The notes: a model not told the origin generated them from the sequence alone. 54,447 nucleotides of DNA from Streptomyces sp. NRRL S-350 (GCF_000719705.1 NZ_JOHO01000045.1:1-54447), one strand, 5' to 3'; shown: positions 15,021 through 24,009, counted from the stretch's first letter. A program made the numbers and translations.

Positions 15021-15662
15021 TCAGGTGACGCCTTGGGGCCGGAACTGGATGCTGATCCGCGGGCCCACCGGGCGGGCGGTCTTGGGGACGGCGTGTTCCC
15101 AGGTGCGCTGGCAGGAGCCGCCCATGACCACCAGGTCGCCGTGGCCGAGTGTGCGGCGGACGACCGTGCCGCCGCCGAAGCGCGGCCGCAGGGCCAGGGT
15201 GCGCGGCTCGCCGACGGAGAGGATCGCCACCATGGTGTCCGTGTGGGCGCCGCGTCCGATCCGGTCGCCGTGCCAGGCGACGCTGTCCCGGCCGTCCCGG
15301 TAGTAGCAGAGGCCGAGGGTGCGGAACGGTTCGCCCAACTCCTGCGCGTAGTGCCCGCTCAGTGCCGTCCGGGCCTGTTCGAGCACCGGGTGGGGCGGCT
15401 CGGTGTCCGCCGGGTAGAAGGCCAGGAGGCGGGGGACGTCGACCGTCCGCTCGTACATCTCGCGACGTTCGGCCCGCCAGGGCACGGTGGCGGCCAGGTG
15501 TTCGAACAGTTCGTCCGCGCCGTGCAGCCACCCCGGCAGGACGTCCAGCCAGGCGCCGTCGCCGAGCGCCTGCCGCCGCAGGCCGTCGAGCGGGCCGAGG
15601 CGGATGCCGTCGTGGTCCGCGTCGTCGAAGAGCGAGGGCTGGAGCGGGTGGATGCCGTGCAT
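15021..15662 (-). CDS. AlkB-like 2-oxoglutarate/Fe(II) dioxygenase
   Basis: A 213-residue enzyme of the AlkB family, which removes N-alkyl lesions from DNA or RNA bases by oxidative demethylation. The iron triad is HGD in SVAWHGDRIG and the later His in TWEHAVPKT. The 2-oxoglutarate Arg is in GPRISIQFRPQG, as expected for the family's RxNxTxR-like end. LAFYPADTEPPHP and CYYRDGRDSVAWHGD are typical. It faces the convergent small gene at 14707 and is divergent from the SnoaL-like gene. No Ada or alkA gene was seen nearby. Confidence 0.92.
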   Translation of the reverse strand: MHGIHPLQPSLFDDADHDGIRLGPLDGLRRQALGDGAWLDVLPGWLHGADELFEHLAATVPWRAERREMYERTVDVPRLLAFYPADTEPPHPVLEQARTALSGHYAQELGEPFRTLGLCYYRDGRDSVAWHGDRIGRGAHTDTMVAILSVGEPRTLALRPRFGGGTVVRRTLGHGDLVVMGGSCQRTWEHAVPKTARPVGPRISIQFRPQGVT

Positions 15663-15786
15663 GGGGCCAGCGTACGCCTTCGTTCGAACGTGTGCTCGAA
15701 TGCGCCTTGCGGATTCCGCGGTTCACGGTGGAGAACCCCAGAGTTCTGGGGTTCCGGTCGGGCTCGGCGGGTCGAAGACTGCCGGT

Positions 15787-16206
15787 ATGGACACCATCCA
15801 GCAGAACAAGAGCACGGTCACCGCGTTCATCGACGCGCTCTTCACGAAGGGTGACCTCGGGGCTGTCGACGAGTACCTCGCCGAGGACTTCGTCAACCAC
15901 GACCCGCCGCTCGGCGGCGGTGCCGACCGGGAGGGGATGCGCCGGGCCGGAGCGCTGTTCCGGGCCGCGTGCCCCGACTGGCACAGCGATCAGGACCTGG
16001 TCATCGGGGAGGGTGACCTGGTGGTCGAGCACTTCACGGCGCACGGCACGCACCGGGGTGAGCTGCTCGGTGTGGCTCCCAGCGGCCGGCCGCTCAGCCT
16101 GCCCGGCATCAACATCTTCCGGGTCCGGGACGGGCGGATCGTCGAGCGGTGGGGCCGCCTCGACGACCTCGGGCTGCTTCGCCAGCTGGGCCTGGCTCAG
16201 GAGTAA
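15787..16206 (+). CDS. SnoaL-like ester cyclase-family protein
   Basis: A 139-residue NTF2-fold protein. SnoaL-like features are the start QNKSTVTAFIDALFTKGDL, YLAEDFVNHDPP, HFTAHGTHRGELLGVAPSGRPL and the C-terminal NIFRVRDGRIVERWGRLDDLGLL. Such proteins catalyse cyclisations or hydrolyses on small molecules, but many have no known substrate. Only 10 bp separate it from the LuxR-type gene, so the two are probably co-transcribed. There is no polyketide synthase nearby, so a biosynthetic role is unlikely here. Confidence 0.85.
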   Translation: MDTIQQNKSTVTAFIDALFTKGDLGAVDEYLAEDFVNHDPPLGGGADREGMRRAGALFRAACPDWHSDQDLVIGEGDLVVEHFTAHGTHRGELLGVAPSGRPLSLPGINIFRVRDGRIVERWGRLDDLGLLRQLGLAQE

Positions 16207-16216
16207 CGTCGATCCC

Positions 16217-17332
16217 ATGGCGGCATCGCTGCTGGATCGCCGGACGGCCGGACTCGTCGACCGCTGCTACGCCGGGTCGGACCCGGCCCGACTGCGGGCC
16301 GAGGTGCTCCCGCGCCTGCGGCGGCTCGTCCCCGCCGACGCCGTGTTCTTCGCGACCGTCGACCCCGCCTCCCTGTTGTTCACCTCCGTCGCCACGGAGG
16401 AACCGCTGGCCGGCGAGACCGCGCGTTTCCTGGAGAACGAGTTCGGCCGGTCCGACGTCAACAAGTTCGCCGACCTGGCGCGGGCCGCCGACCCGGTGGG
16501 CACGCTCGGCCGGGCCACCCGGGGCGACCTCGGGGCCAGTCCCCGCTACCGGGAGATCATGGCGCCGCTCGGACTCGGTGACGAGCTCCGGGTGGCGCTG
16601 CGCCTCGGCGGCTGCTGCTGGGGAGTGCTGTGCCTGCACCGGGAACGGGCGGGCTCCGGCTTCGACGGCGGGGACGTCGCGGTGCTGCGGGCCGTCGCTC
16701 CGCACCTCGCCGAGGGGATCCGGCGCTCGGTCGCCCTCGGTCTCGCTGGTTCCGCTGCGGCGCAGCCTCGTGCCGCCGCCCCCGGCGTCCTGGTGCTGGA
16801 CGCCGGACCGGTGTCGGCCGCAGGTCCGGCGTCGGATGCCGGGCCGGTGCTGCTGTCCGCCAGCGAGGAGGCGCGGGACTGGCTGGCCCGGCTGGAACCG
16901 GCGGACTTCCCGCCCGGAGCGCGGCTGCCGATCGCGGTCAGCGCGGTGGCCGCCCGGCTGGCCCGCCTGGAGCGGGAGCCGGCCGATGCGGTGCCGCCGC
17001 CGTCGGTCCGGGTGCGCGACCGTTTCGGCGGGTGGTGGAGCCTGCACGCCACCCGGCTCACCGGGGCGCCCCGGCCCCAGATCGCGGTGGTCGTCGAGCC
17101 CGCGCCGCCGCAGCAGCGGTCCACGCTCCTGCTCAGCGCGTACGGGCTCAGCCCGGCGCAGAACCGGGTCGCGACCCTGGTCCTGCGCGGCTGCTCGACC
17201 CGCGAGATCTCGGCCGAGCTGTGCATCTCGGCGAATACCGTGCAGGAGCACCTGACCGCCGTCTTCGACCGGCTCGGCGTGCGCAGTCGCCGGGAGTTGG
17301 TGGCGCTCGCGCTGGCGGGGGCCGGAAGGTGA
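16217..17332 (+). CDS. LuxR family regulator with N-terminal GAF-like domain
   Basis: A 371-residue one-component regulator. A GAF-like sensory region (about residues 30-175; LRVALRLGGCCWGVLCLHRERAG) is followed by an Ala/Pro-rich stretch and a C-terminal LuxR helix-turn-helix (about 305-365: YGLSPAQNRVATLVLRGCST, then ISANTVQEHLTAVFDRLGV). The Cys-Cys pair in GGCCWG lies in the domain core. It follows the SnoaL-like gene by 10 bp and likely regulates it or responds to its product. Confidence 0.9.
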   Translation: MAASLLDRRTAGLVDRCYAGSDPARLRAEVLPRLRRLVPADAVFFATVDPASLLFTSVATEEPLAGETARFLENEFGRSDVNKFADLARAADPVGTLGRATRGDLGASPRYREIMAPLGLGDELRVALRLGGCCWGVLCLHRERAGSGFDGGDVAVLRAVAPHLAEGIRRSVALGLAGSAAAQPRAAAPGVLVLDAGPVSAAGPASDAGPVLLSASEEARDWLARLEPADFPPGARLPIAVSAVAARLARLEREPADAVPPPSVRVRDRFGGWWSLHATRLTGAPRPQIAVVVEPAPPQQRSTLLLSAYGLSPAQNRVATLVLRGCSTREISAELCISANTVQEHLTAVFDRLGVRSRRELVALALAGAGR

Positions 17333-17385
17333 CGCGGCCGGCCACGCCCTCGCCGGGAACCGGGCCCCGACCCTAGCCTGCCGGT

Positions 17386-18003
17386 ATGGCGATCAACGGC
17401 TTCGGGGTCACCGAGTTCCAGCTGGTGCTGCTGCGTCGGATGGCCGACTTCCAGCCGGGGCTGGTGGAGGAGGCGGTGCGGCGGCTGGGCGCCGACCGGG
17501 CCTCGATGCGGGAGGCGAACAAGCGCTGGCAGGCGATGGTCCGGGCGCCCCGGTTCCCTCGTGGTGGCGCCCGGTACGCGGCCGTGCTCGGGCCGGCCGG
17601 GACGACCGTGCCGCGGCGGATCGGGGACCTGGCGTGCAGCGCCCGGCAGTGGGCGCTGCCGCTCTGGCCGGAGCTGCGGTTCGAGGTCCTGCTGGGCCCG
17701 GCGGAGGTCGGCTCGCCGCTGCTGAACGAGTGGCTGGTGCGGGCGGTCGGCGCCCCGTGCCCCCGGCCGCGCTCGATCGCCGACCTCACGCCGTGGAGCT
17801 GTGTGGTGGGTGACGTCGGTGCCGCGTTCCCGCCCGCCGTGCCGCGCGAGGGGAGTGCGCCGACCCGCTTCCAGCTGGATTTCGACGCTCCGGACGGTGG
17901 CGGCCGGGTGTGCCGGTGGACGGCCGACTTCACCTGGGGGCTGCTGCAGGAGCTCCGGCCGGTCGACGGCCAGGTCACGGCAGGGTTTGTTGATACAAGG
18001 TGA
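17386..18003 (+). CDS. Hypothetical protein
   Basis: A 205-residue soluble protein that I do not recognise. It has an amphipathic N-terminus (VTEFQLVLLRRMADFQPGLVEEAVRRL), several Trp and Cys residues, and no signal peptide or membrane span. TAGCCT (17374-17379) ends 6 bases before the ATG with no ribosome site, the arrangement of a leaderless gene. It lies 53 bp after the LuxR-type gene. Confidence 0.65.
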   Translation: MAINGFGVTEFQLVLLRRMADFQPGLVEEAVRRLGADRASMREANKRWQAMVRAPRFPRGGARYAAVLGPAGTTVPRRIGDLACSARQWALPLWPELRFEVLLGPAEVGSPLLNEWLVRAVGAPCPRPRSIADLTPWSCVVGDVGAAFPPAVPREGSAPTRFQLDFDAPDGGGRVCRWTADFTWGLLQELRPVDGQVTAGFVDTR

Positions 18004-18098
18004 TATTCAGTTAATGCCTTAGATTTGCAGGCAATACGGGAGTCGTGGCAGCATAATCGCAGACACTCAAGCAGCCTGGTATCGGAAAGCGAAGGATC

Positions 18099-18617
18099 AT
18101 GTCGGACGGCGCCCGCGTCATCGTCGGAGTCAGCGGCTCACTGCACAGCCTGACCGCCCTGCACCGGGCGGCCGAGGAGGCCAGGGCCCGACGGGCCATG
18201 CTGGTCCCGGTGCTCGCCTGGGCGCCGGTCGGCGGCGAGCGCAGCTACCAGGCGCGACCGTGCCCGCCGCTGCTCCGCGCCTGGCGGGACCTCGCCGACG
18301 CCCGGCTCCGGGGCGCCCTGGAGCAGGCGTTCGGTGGCCTCCCGGTCGGGGTGCCGGTGCGGCCGCTCGTGGTCCGCGGCGAGGCCGGCGCGGTGCTGAC
18401 CGAGCTCGCCGACCGCCCGGACGACCTGCTGGTGGTCAGCACCGGGGAGCAGGGCGGCCGGGGCGCCCGGCTGCGGCGGCTGATGCGCCGCTCGGTCGCC
18501 CGCCACTGCCTCGACCAGGCGCGCTGCGGCGTGCTCGTCGTCCCGCCGTCCACCCTGCACGAGGACCTTCGCGCGCTCCACCGCGGCATCGACCTGCGGG
18601 AACTGGTCGCCGCCTGA
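18099..18617 (+). CDS. Universal stress protein (UspA family)
   Basis: A 172-residue cytoplasmic Usp-fold protein. The first strand is VIVGVSGSLHSLTALHRAAEEA, the middle LLVVSTGEQGGRGARLRRL, and the end VARHCLDQARCGVLVVPPST. The ATP-binding pattern (G-x2-G-x9-G-S/T) is only partly kept: the second half reads RRLMRRSVARH, so ATP binding is uncertain. The 95-bp upstream gap is unusually AT-rich, with TAATCG near 18055. GAAGGAT precedes the ATG. It is convergent with the catabolic operon. Confidence 0.88.
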   Translation: MSDGARVIVGVSGSLHSLTALHRAAEEARARRAMLVPVLAWAPVGGERSYQARPCPPLLRAWRDLADARLRGALEQAFGGLPVGVPVRPLVVRGEAGAVLTELADRPDDLLVVSTGEQGGRGARLRRLMRRSVARHCLDQARCGVLVVPPSTLHEDLRALHRGIDLRELVAA

Positions 18618-18624
18618 CGGTCCG

Positions 18625-20244
18625 TCAGGCGATGTGCACGGTACGGCCGCTGACCACCGTCCGCACCGGCAGCAGGGTGCGCAGCGCGTCCGCAGGGCAG
18701 GCCATCGGGTCGAGCGGCCACACCGTGAGGTCGGCGAAAGCCCCCGGCCGCAGGCTGCCCCGGACGGCACTCTCGCCGGTCAGCCGGGCGGCGTTCACGG
18801 TGTGCAGCGCGACCGCCTCGGACCGCTCGATCGCGTGTTCCGGGCCGACCACCCCGGCGGTGGTGCCTCGGGTCGTCATGCCCCACACCGAGACCATCGC
18901 ACCGTACGGGCCGACCGGGAAGTCCGAGCCGCCGGTGAGCAGCGCGCCCTCGTCCAGCCACGCGCGCAGCGGGAAGAGCGCGGCCGTGCGCTCCTCGCCC
19001 CACGCCCGCTGCTGGGCGAGCGCGCCGTCGTGCAGCAGCGGGTGCTGGACGGTCACCGGGATGCCGAGCGCGATCGCCCGGGCCCGCTGGGCGGGGCGGG
19101 CCAGGCCGCCGTGCTCGACCACCAGGGTGCCGGGCGGCAGGCCGGGGCGGAGCTTGAGCACCTGCTCGAAGACGTCCAGCAGGACACGCAGGCCGCGGTC
19201 GCCCCAGGCGTGCACGCCGACCCGCCAGCCGCGCCCGACCACCCGGTCCACGGCCGCGAGCAGGTCGGCCGGCTCCCAGAGCAGTCGGCCGTGGTAGCAC
19301 GGCTGCCCCTGGTACGGCTCCTCCAGCGCGCCCGCCTCGAAGCCGCCGTCGATGCCGAACTTGACGCCCCAAAGGCGCAGTCGGTCGTCGTCCCGCCCGT
19401 CGGCGCGCCACTCGTCCATCCGGTCCAGCAGTGCGTCCACCTGGTCGGGCGTCCGGGCGGCGAAGCCCGAGACCAGTGCCCGGACCCGGACGGCGAGGGC
19501 GCCCTCCGCGCGGGCCGCGTCCAGGACGCCGAGGTCCTCGACCGGGACGAGGCAGTCCCGGACGGTGCCGATCCCGGTGGCGGCGTAGGCGGCGGAGGCG
19601 GCGCGCAGGCCGTCGATCCGCTCGGCGCGGGTGGGGCGCGGCAGCACCCGCTCGACCAGCTCGACCGCCCGGTTGACCAGACGGCCGGTGAGCCGCCCGT
19701 GCCCGTCGCGCTCGATCACGCCGCCGGACGGCGCCTCGGTCGCCTCGGTGATCCCGGCGAGGCGCAGCGCGGCCGAGTTGAGGACCATGTTGTACGCGCC
19801 GCGGCGCACCAGCACCGGGTGGTCGGCGGTGGCGCCGTCCAACTCCTCGGTGGTGGGCATCCGTTGCTCGTCCAGCAGCACCTCCTGCCAGTTGACCGTG
19901 GTGTGGATCCACTCCCCGGCGGGGGTGCGGGCGGCGCGCTCGCGGATCAGCTCGAGGAACCCGGCGAGGTCCCGGGCGCGGTGGACGGGCACGCCGTGGA
20001 CGCTCTGCGCGGCCATGACCAGATGGGTGTGGGTGTCGTCGAAGGCGGGCAGCACGGTCGAGGCCGGGGCGTCCACGACCTCGGTGGCCGGCCCGATCAG
20101 GGCGTCCAGGCCGTCGGAGGTGGGGGAGAGGGCGGTGATCCGGTCGCCGGTGACGGCGATCGCCCGCCGCGGTGGCTCGCCGGGCACGAGGGTGTGCACG
20201 GCGGCGGCCCGGATCAGCAGGTCGGCGGGGGCGTGGTCGGTCAT
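18625..20244 (-). CDS. Amidohydrolase family 3 protein (YtcJ-like)
   Basis: A 539-residue metal-dependent hydrolase of the amidohydrolase superfamily. Motifs include the metal-binding FDDTHTHLV (about residues 68-76), WGVKFGIDGGFEAG, HAWGDRG, VEHGGLA, and the late Asp in LTGGSDFPVGP. YtcJ-type enzymes cut amide or ester bonds of largely unknown substrates. It is the last gene of the seven-gene catabolic operon; its ATG overlaps the paaX-like stop as ATGA. It may release an aromatic acid from an amide or ester feeding the pathway; this is inference. Confidence 0.9.
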   Translation of the reverse strand: MTDHAPADLLIRAAAVHTLVPGEPPRRAIAVTGDRITALSPTSDGLDALIGPATEVVDAPASTVLPAFDDTHTHLVMAAQSVHGVPVHRARDLAGFLELIRERAARTPAGEWIHTTVNWQEVLLDEQRMPTTEELDGATADHPVLVRRGAYNMVLNSAALRLAGITEATEAPSGGVIERDGHGRLTGRLVNRAVELVERVLPRPTRAERIDGLRAASAAYAATGIGTVRDCLVPVEDLGVLDAARAEGALAVRVRALVSGFAARTPDQVDALLDRMDEWRADGRDDDRLRLWGVKFGIDGGFEAGALEEPYQGQPCYHGRLLWEPADLLAAVDRVVGRGWRVGVHAWGDRGLRVLLDVFEQVLKLRPGLPPGTLVVEHGGLARPAQRARAIALGIPVTVQHPLLHDGALAQQRAWGEERTAALFPLRAWLDEGALLTGGSDFPVGPYGAMVSVWGMTTRGTTAGVVGPEHAIERSEAVALHTVNAARLTGESAVRGSLRPGAFADLTVWPLDPMACPADALRTLLPVRTVVSGRTVHIA

Positions 20245-21083
20245 TGCGGCTCCTGGGGGTCGGACAGCCCGGTGACCTTCTCGACGTGCCGCAGGCTGGG
20301 CTCGGCGAGCAGCCCGTGCAACTCGGTGAAGACCGCGCGGGCCGGGACGGCGTTCCAGTCGGCGGGCAGCAGCTGGGCGGGCAGGCCCGGGTCCAGGTAG
20401 GGCAGGCGGCGCCACTCGGTGAGCATCGGCACGTAGGCGCGGAAAGCCTCGGCCGGGTCGATCCGGGGCTGCCCGCGCAGCTCCTCGGCGGCCGGCCGCC
20501 AGGCGCCGGTGAACGCCGCGTACTGCGCCTCGATCGCCGGGAGGTCCCACCAACTCGCCACCGCCGTCCGCACATCGGCGAAGCCGGCGTACTCGGCGGA
20601 GAGGAACAGGTGGACGTAGGCGCTCAGCCCCAGGCGCTCCAGCAGGCGGCGGGCGTCCGGCAGCAGCCGGGCGGGCGCGAGCCAGACGCCGGGGGCGGCG
20701 TTGCCGAAGCCGAGCCAGCTCAGCCGGGAGCGCAGCTGGTGGCGGTGGGCGCGCTCGGATTCGGGCACCGAGAAGACCGCCACCACCCAGCCGTCGGAGA
20801 GCGAGGCGGGCTCCAGGCTGTGGAAGATCCGGCGGTCGCCCTCCTCGAAGACCGGCTCCATCGCGGGGGAGAGCCGGTAACCGGTGCCAGCGCGGCGTTC
20901 CTGGAGCAGGGTGCCGGCCTTCTTCAGCCGGGACGTCGCCGAGCGGACGGCCGGACCGTCGACGTCCAGTTCGGCCATCAGCGCGATCAGGTCCGCGATG
21001 GATATCCAGCCGCCGAGGCGGCGGACGAACTCCCCGTAGACGGTGTGGATCAGGGAACTCGGCCGGGGCGTGCTCTCCGACAT
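20241..21083 (-). CDS. PaaX-like transcriptional repressor
   Basis: A 280-residue regulator of the PaaX family, whose founding member represses phenylacetate degradation and is released by an aryl-CoA. The N-terminal winged helix is SLIHTVYGEFVRRLGGWISI to SATSRLKKAGTL. The central PaaX domain has GWVVAVFSVPESERAHRHQLRSRL and GVWLAP, and the C-terminus SLRHVEKV. GGAGGAG precedes the ATG at 21083. Because this operon makes aryl-CoA thioesters, salicylyl-CoA or gentisyl-CoA is the likely inducer; this is inference. Confidence 0.9.
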   Translation of the reverse strand: MSESTPRPSSLIHTVYGEFVRRLGGWISIADLIALMAELDVDGPAVRSATSRLKKAGTLLQERRAGTGYRLSPAMEPVFEEGDRRIFHSLEPASLSDGWVVAVFSVPESERAHRHQLRSRLSWLGFGNAAPGVWLAPARLLPDARRLLERLGLSAYVHLFLSAEYAGFADVRTAVASWWDLPAIEAQYAAFTGAWRPAAEELRGQPRIDPAEAFRAYVPMLTEWRRLPYLDPGLPAQLLPADWNAVPARAVFTELHGLLAEPSLRHVEKVTGLSDPQEPQ

Positions 21084-21156
21084 GCGTGGGCGCTCCTCCC
21101 CGGCGAATGGCGGCCACCCGGTGACCGGTGGTGATCATAGCGGTGGTCCGGGAGGG

Positions 21157-21915
21157 TCAGACCTCCGCGTAGGCGCCGGAGAGCAGGTGCCCCGCCCCGG
21201 GCGCGAAGGCGGGCAGGCCCAGGGCGCGGAGCAGCTGGTGGGTGGTGCAGACGGCGGCCGAGACCACCGGCTTGCCCAGCTGCTGCTCGGCCTCCTCGAC
21301 GGCGGACAGCGAGGGCATCTGCACGCACGCGGAGAGCACCACGGCGTCCGCGTCGGCGTGTGCGAGGCCGCGGGCGATGGCGGGCAGCCGGGCCGGGTCG
21401 TGGGCGGCCACGTCCAGGTTGTCGGCGATCTCCAGGGCGGCGTGGTCGAGCACCTCGATGCCCTCCTCGGCGAGGTAGCCGACCACCGTCCGGGCCAGCG
21501 GCCGCAGGTACGGGGTGACCATCGCGATCTTCCTGGCGCCCAGTGTGCGCAGCCCGGCGACCAGGGCGCCGGCGCTGGTGACCACGGGTGCGGGCGCGCC
21601 GTTCTCGACGGTGCGCCGGTGCAGTCGCCGCTCCGCCTCGCGGTGGTAGCCGGGGCCGGTGGCCATCACCGCGACCAGGCAGGCGTAGCCGATCACGTCC
21701 ATCCGGGCGTCCGAGAGCTCGGTGGCGCAGCGGTCGGACTCGCCGTCCATGGCGCGCAGCTGCTCGGGGGTGACCCTGGTCATCCGCATCCGGCTGGAGT
21801 GGAAGGTGAACCGTTCGGGGGCGACCGCCTCGCGGGCCCGCAGCAGGGCGGGCACCTCGGTCTCCATGGTGACGTTGGAGCTCGGGACGATCTGGCCGAT
21901 CCGGTACGTCGGCAT
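21157..21915 (-). CDS. Maleate cis-trans isomerase (Asp/Glu racemase superfamily)
   Basis: A 252-residue enzyme that converts maleate to fumarate without a cofactor. Asn14 in IVPSSNVTMETE, Cys79 in DVIGYACLVA and Cys197 in VVLSACVQMPS match the conserved Asn and the catalytic Cys pair of characterised maleate isomerases (Cys76/Cys194 in the Nocardia enzyme). GAGGAG precedes the ATG. It follows the gentisate dioxygenase-hydrolase gene by 15 bp. This suggests that maleylpyruvate is cleaved to maleate, which this enzyme feeds into the citric acid cycle. Arylmalonate decarboxylase-like activity is less likely given both Cys residues. Confidence 0.9.
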   Translation of the reverse strand: MPTYRIGQIVPSSNVTMETEVPALLRAREAVAPERFTFHSSRMRMTRVTPEQLRAMDGESDRCATELSDARMDVIGYACLVAVMATGPGYHREAERRLHRRTVENGAPAPVVTSAGALVAGLRTLGARKIAMVTPYLRPLARTVVGYLAEEGIEVLDHAALEIADNLDVAAHDPARLPAIARGLAHADADAVVLSACVQMPSLSAVEEAEQQLGKPVVSAAVCTTHQLLRALGLPAFAPGAGHLLSGAYAEV

Positions 21916-21930
21916 CAGCGGGCGCTCCTC

Positions 21931-24009
21931 TCAGCGGGCGTCGATCACGGGGTTGGCGAGCGTGCCGATCCGCTCGATGGTGGCCTCGACCAGGTCGCCG
22001 GGCTGCAGGAACTGTGGGGGCACCATGCCGGCGCCCACGCCCGAGGGCGAGCCGGTGGCGATCACGTCGCCCGGCTCCAGGGTGACGCCGGAGGAGATGT
22101 CGGCGATCAGCCGGGCGATGCCGAACAGCATGTGCCGGGTGTTGGAGTCCTGCCGCAGCTCGCCGTTGACCTTCAGCGAGAGGTCGAGCCGCTGCGGGTC
22201 GGGGATCTCGTCGGCGGTCGCCACGACCGGGCCGAACGGCGCGTAGCTGTCCTGGCCCTTGGAGAAGAACCACTGCCCGGAGCGGCGCTGGTCCCGGGCG
22301 CTGATGTCGTTGACGATGCTGTAGCCGAACACGTGCCGCAGGGCGTCCCGTTCGGCCACCTGGAAGGCGGGTTCGCCGATCACCACGGCGAGTTCGCACT
22401 CCCAGTCGAGCTGCTTGGTGAGGTTCGCGTTGTGCCGGATCGGTCCGCCCGGGCCGATGACGGCGGTGGAGGGCTTGCAGAACAGCACCGGTCGGTCGGG
22501 AAGTTCACGCTCGGTGTCCAGGGTGCGGTGCGACTCGGCGACGTGCTCCACGTAGTTGAGGCCGACCCCGACGATCTTGCCGGGACGCAGCGGTGCGCAC
22601 AGCGAGACCTCGGCGAGCGGGCGGGTGGCCGGTGCGCCGGCGAGCAGGTCGCGCGCGGTGGCCAGGGCCGGCTCTCCGCCGCGGATCAACCCGAGGAGGC
22701 TGTCCGGGAGTCGGGCCCCGGCGGCGGTGGCCAGGGCGGTGAGGTCGGCGACCCGGTCACCGTCGAGCAGCGCGCCGAGGTGGGGGGTGTCGTCGCCGTC
22801 CGTGCGGTAGGTCAACAGGTGCATGGCGGTGGGCTGGTGCCCGTCATGGTCCGGGTAGGCCTCCTCGCCGTGGAGGCCGAGCGCGTGCATCACCGGGAAG
22901 TCGTTGAAGGAGAACAGGACGGCGTCCTCGCCCTGGTCGAGGTTCGCGTGCTCGTGCCAGGCCCAGGACGGGACGACGAAGATGTCGCCCTGCTGCCAGG
23001 TGAAGCGCTGCCCGGCGATCACCGATTCGCCGCGCCCCTTGGCCGCCGTGTAGACCACCGACCCGGTGTGCCGGTGGGCGCGGGTGGCCTGGCCCGGCCG
23101 AAGCAGCTGCAGGTGGGCGGCCATGGTCGGCATCACCGGGCCGCCGGTGACCGGGTTGGTGTACTCCATGATCACGCCGTCGTACGGGGATCCCTCGGCG
23201 GCGCGGGCCAGTTGGCGCAGCGCGTGGTAGCTGGGCTCCCAGGGCCAGCCGAGCAGCGGCGAGTAGGGCCGGGTCCACTTCTCGACGCCGTACGGCAGGA
23301 GGTTGCCGCCGTAGCTGAGCAGGGAGGAGTTCACCACCGGGCCCGGGCGCTGGTACAGCTCCGGGTGGACCTCGTAGAAGTTGGCGTCGAGGGTGTTGAC
23401 CAGCGGGATGTCCAGGCCGTCCTGCCAGATCACCGGGGCGTCGTCGGCTTCGTTGCCGTGCTCGTGCCAGGTGTTGTTCGGCGTGATGGCGAAGTCGCGC
23501 GGGCCGACCTTGAGCTTCTGCCCGTCCACGACCGTCCAGGCGCCGGTGCCCTCGTGGACGAAGCGCAGGGCGGAGGCCTGGTGGCGGTGCGCGGTCATCG
23601 CCTCGCCGGGGCCCATGATCTGCAGGCCGGTGTACAACAGGCCGACGGCGGCGCTCAGTTCGCGGCGGCCGGGGTTGACCAGCATCACCACCCGGCGGCC
23701 GGCGTCGTCGGCCTTCACCAGTGGCAGCGCCTTGCGAACCAGTGGGCGCAGGTCGGAGTAGCGCCAGAGCACCGGGACGGACTTGGGCTGCGGGTACCAG
23801 GGCTCGATCTCGTTCGCCACCGTCCACAGGGCGCCGGCCTCGTGCTTGGCCAACTCGTCGTAGTAGGCGAGCAGTTCCGGGCTGTCGGTGACCCGGGACC
23901 GGCCGATCCGGTCGTCGTCGTGGAGTGAGGGGTCGTGGAGTGAGGGGTCGTGGCGCGAGGGGTCGTGAAGCGAGGGGTGGTGGCGCGACGGGTCGTCCTG
24001 AGCGGTCAT
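21931..24009 (-). CDS. Gentisate 1,2-dioxygenase / FAH-family hydrolase fusion
   Basis: A 692-residue two-enzyme fusion. Residues ~40-390 form a bicupin gentisate 1,2-dioxygenase; the first cupin has AHRHQASALRFV and TWHEHGNE (Fe(II) His ligands), the second RAHRHTGSVVYT and AWHEHAN. It opens the ring of 2,5-dihydroxybenzoate to maleylpyruvate. Residues ~400-692 form a fumarylacetoacetate hydrolase-type domain (GVGLNYVEHV, LDWECELAVVIGEP with metal-binding Glu, GYSIVNDISARDQR) that would hydrolyse maleyl- or fumarylpyruvate. The N-terminal 32 residues are a HDPSL/HDPSR repeat encoded by five 15-bp repeats. GAGGAGGAG precedes the ATG. No frameshift separates the domains, so the fusion appears real. 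Confidence 0.92.
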   Translation of the reverse strand: MTAQDDPSRHHPSLHDPSRHDPSLHDPSLHDDDRIGRSRVTDSPELLAYYDELAKHEAGALWTVANEIEPWYPQPKSVPVLWRYSDLRPLVRKALPLVKADDAGRRVVMLVNPGRRELSAAVGLLYTGLQIMGPGEAMTAHRHQASALRFVHEGTGAWTVVDGQKLKVGPRDFAITPNNTWHEHGNEADDAPVIWQDGLDIPLVNTLDANFYEVHPELYQRPGPVVNSSLLSYGGNLLPYGVEKWTRPYSPLLGWPWEPSYHALRQLARAAEGSPYDGVIMEYTNPVTGGPVMPTMAAHLQLLRPGQATRAHRHTGSVVYTAAKGRGESVIAGQRFTWQQGDIFVVPSWAWHEHANLDQGEDAVLFSFNDFPVMHALGLHGEEAYPDHDGHQPTAMHLLTYRTDGDDTPHLGALLDGDRVADLTALATAAGARLPDSLLGLIRGGEPALATARDLLAGAPATRPLAEVSLCAPLRPGKIVGVGLNYVEHVAESHRTLDTERELPDRPVLFCKPSTAVIGPGGPIRHNANLTKQLDWECELAVVIGEPAFQVAERDALRHVFGYSIVNDISARDQRRSGQWFFSKGQDSYAPFGPVVATADEIPDPQRLDLSLKVNGELRQDSNTRHMLFGIARLIADISSGVTLEPGDVIATGSPSGVGAGMVPPQFLQPGDLVEATIERIGTLANPVIDAR
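23921..23995 (-). repeat. Five 15-bp repeats coding the N-terminus of the dioxygenase fusion
   Basis: Units start at 23921, 23936, 23951, 23966 and 23981; the first two are identical. Because the unit is five codons, copy number can change without breaking the frame. Confidence 0.85.

Noticed and set aside
15787..17332. Start of a polyketide biosynthetic cluster (SnoaL-like plus LuxR)
   Set aside because: There is no polyketide synthase, acyl carrier protein or tailoring enzyme next to these two genes; SnoaL-like proteins occur widely outside such clusters.
21043..23928. A 961-residue plus-strand reading frame
   Set aside because: It lies opposite the maleate isomerase and dioxygenase genes, whose motifs are unmistakable. 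Its Gly/Val/Gln-rich composition is typical of an antisense frame in high-GC DNA.
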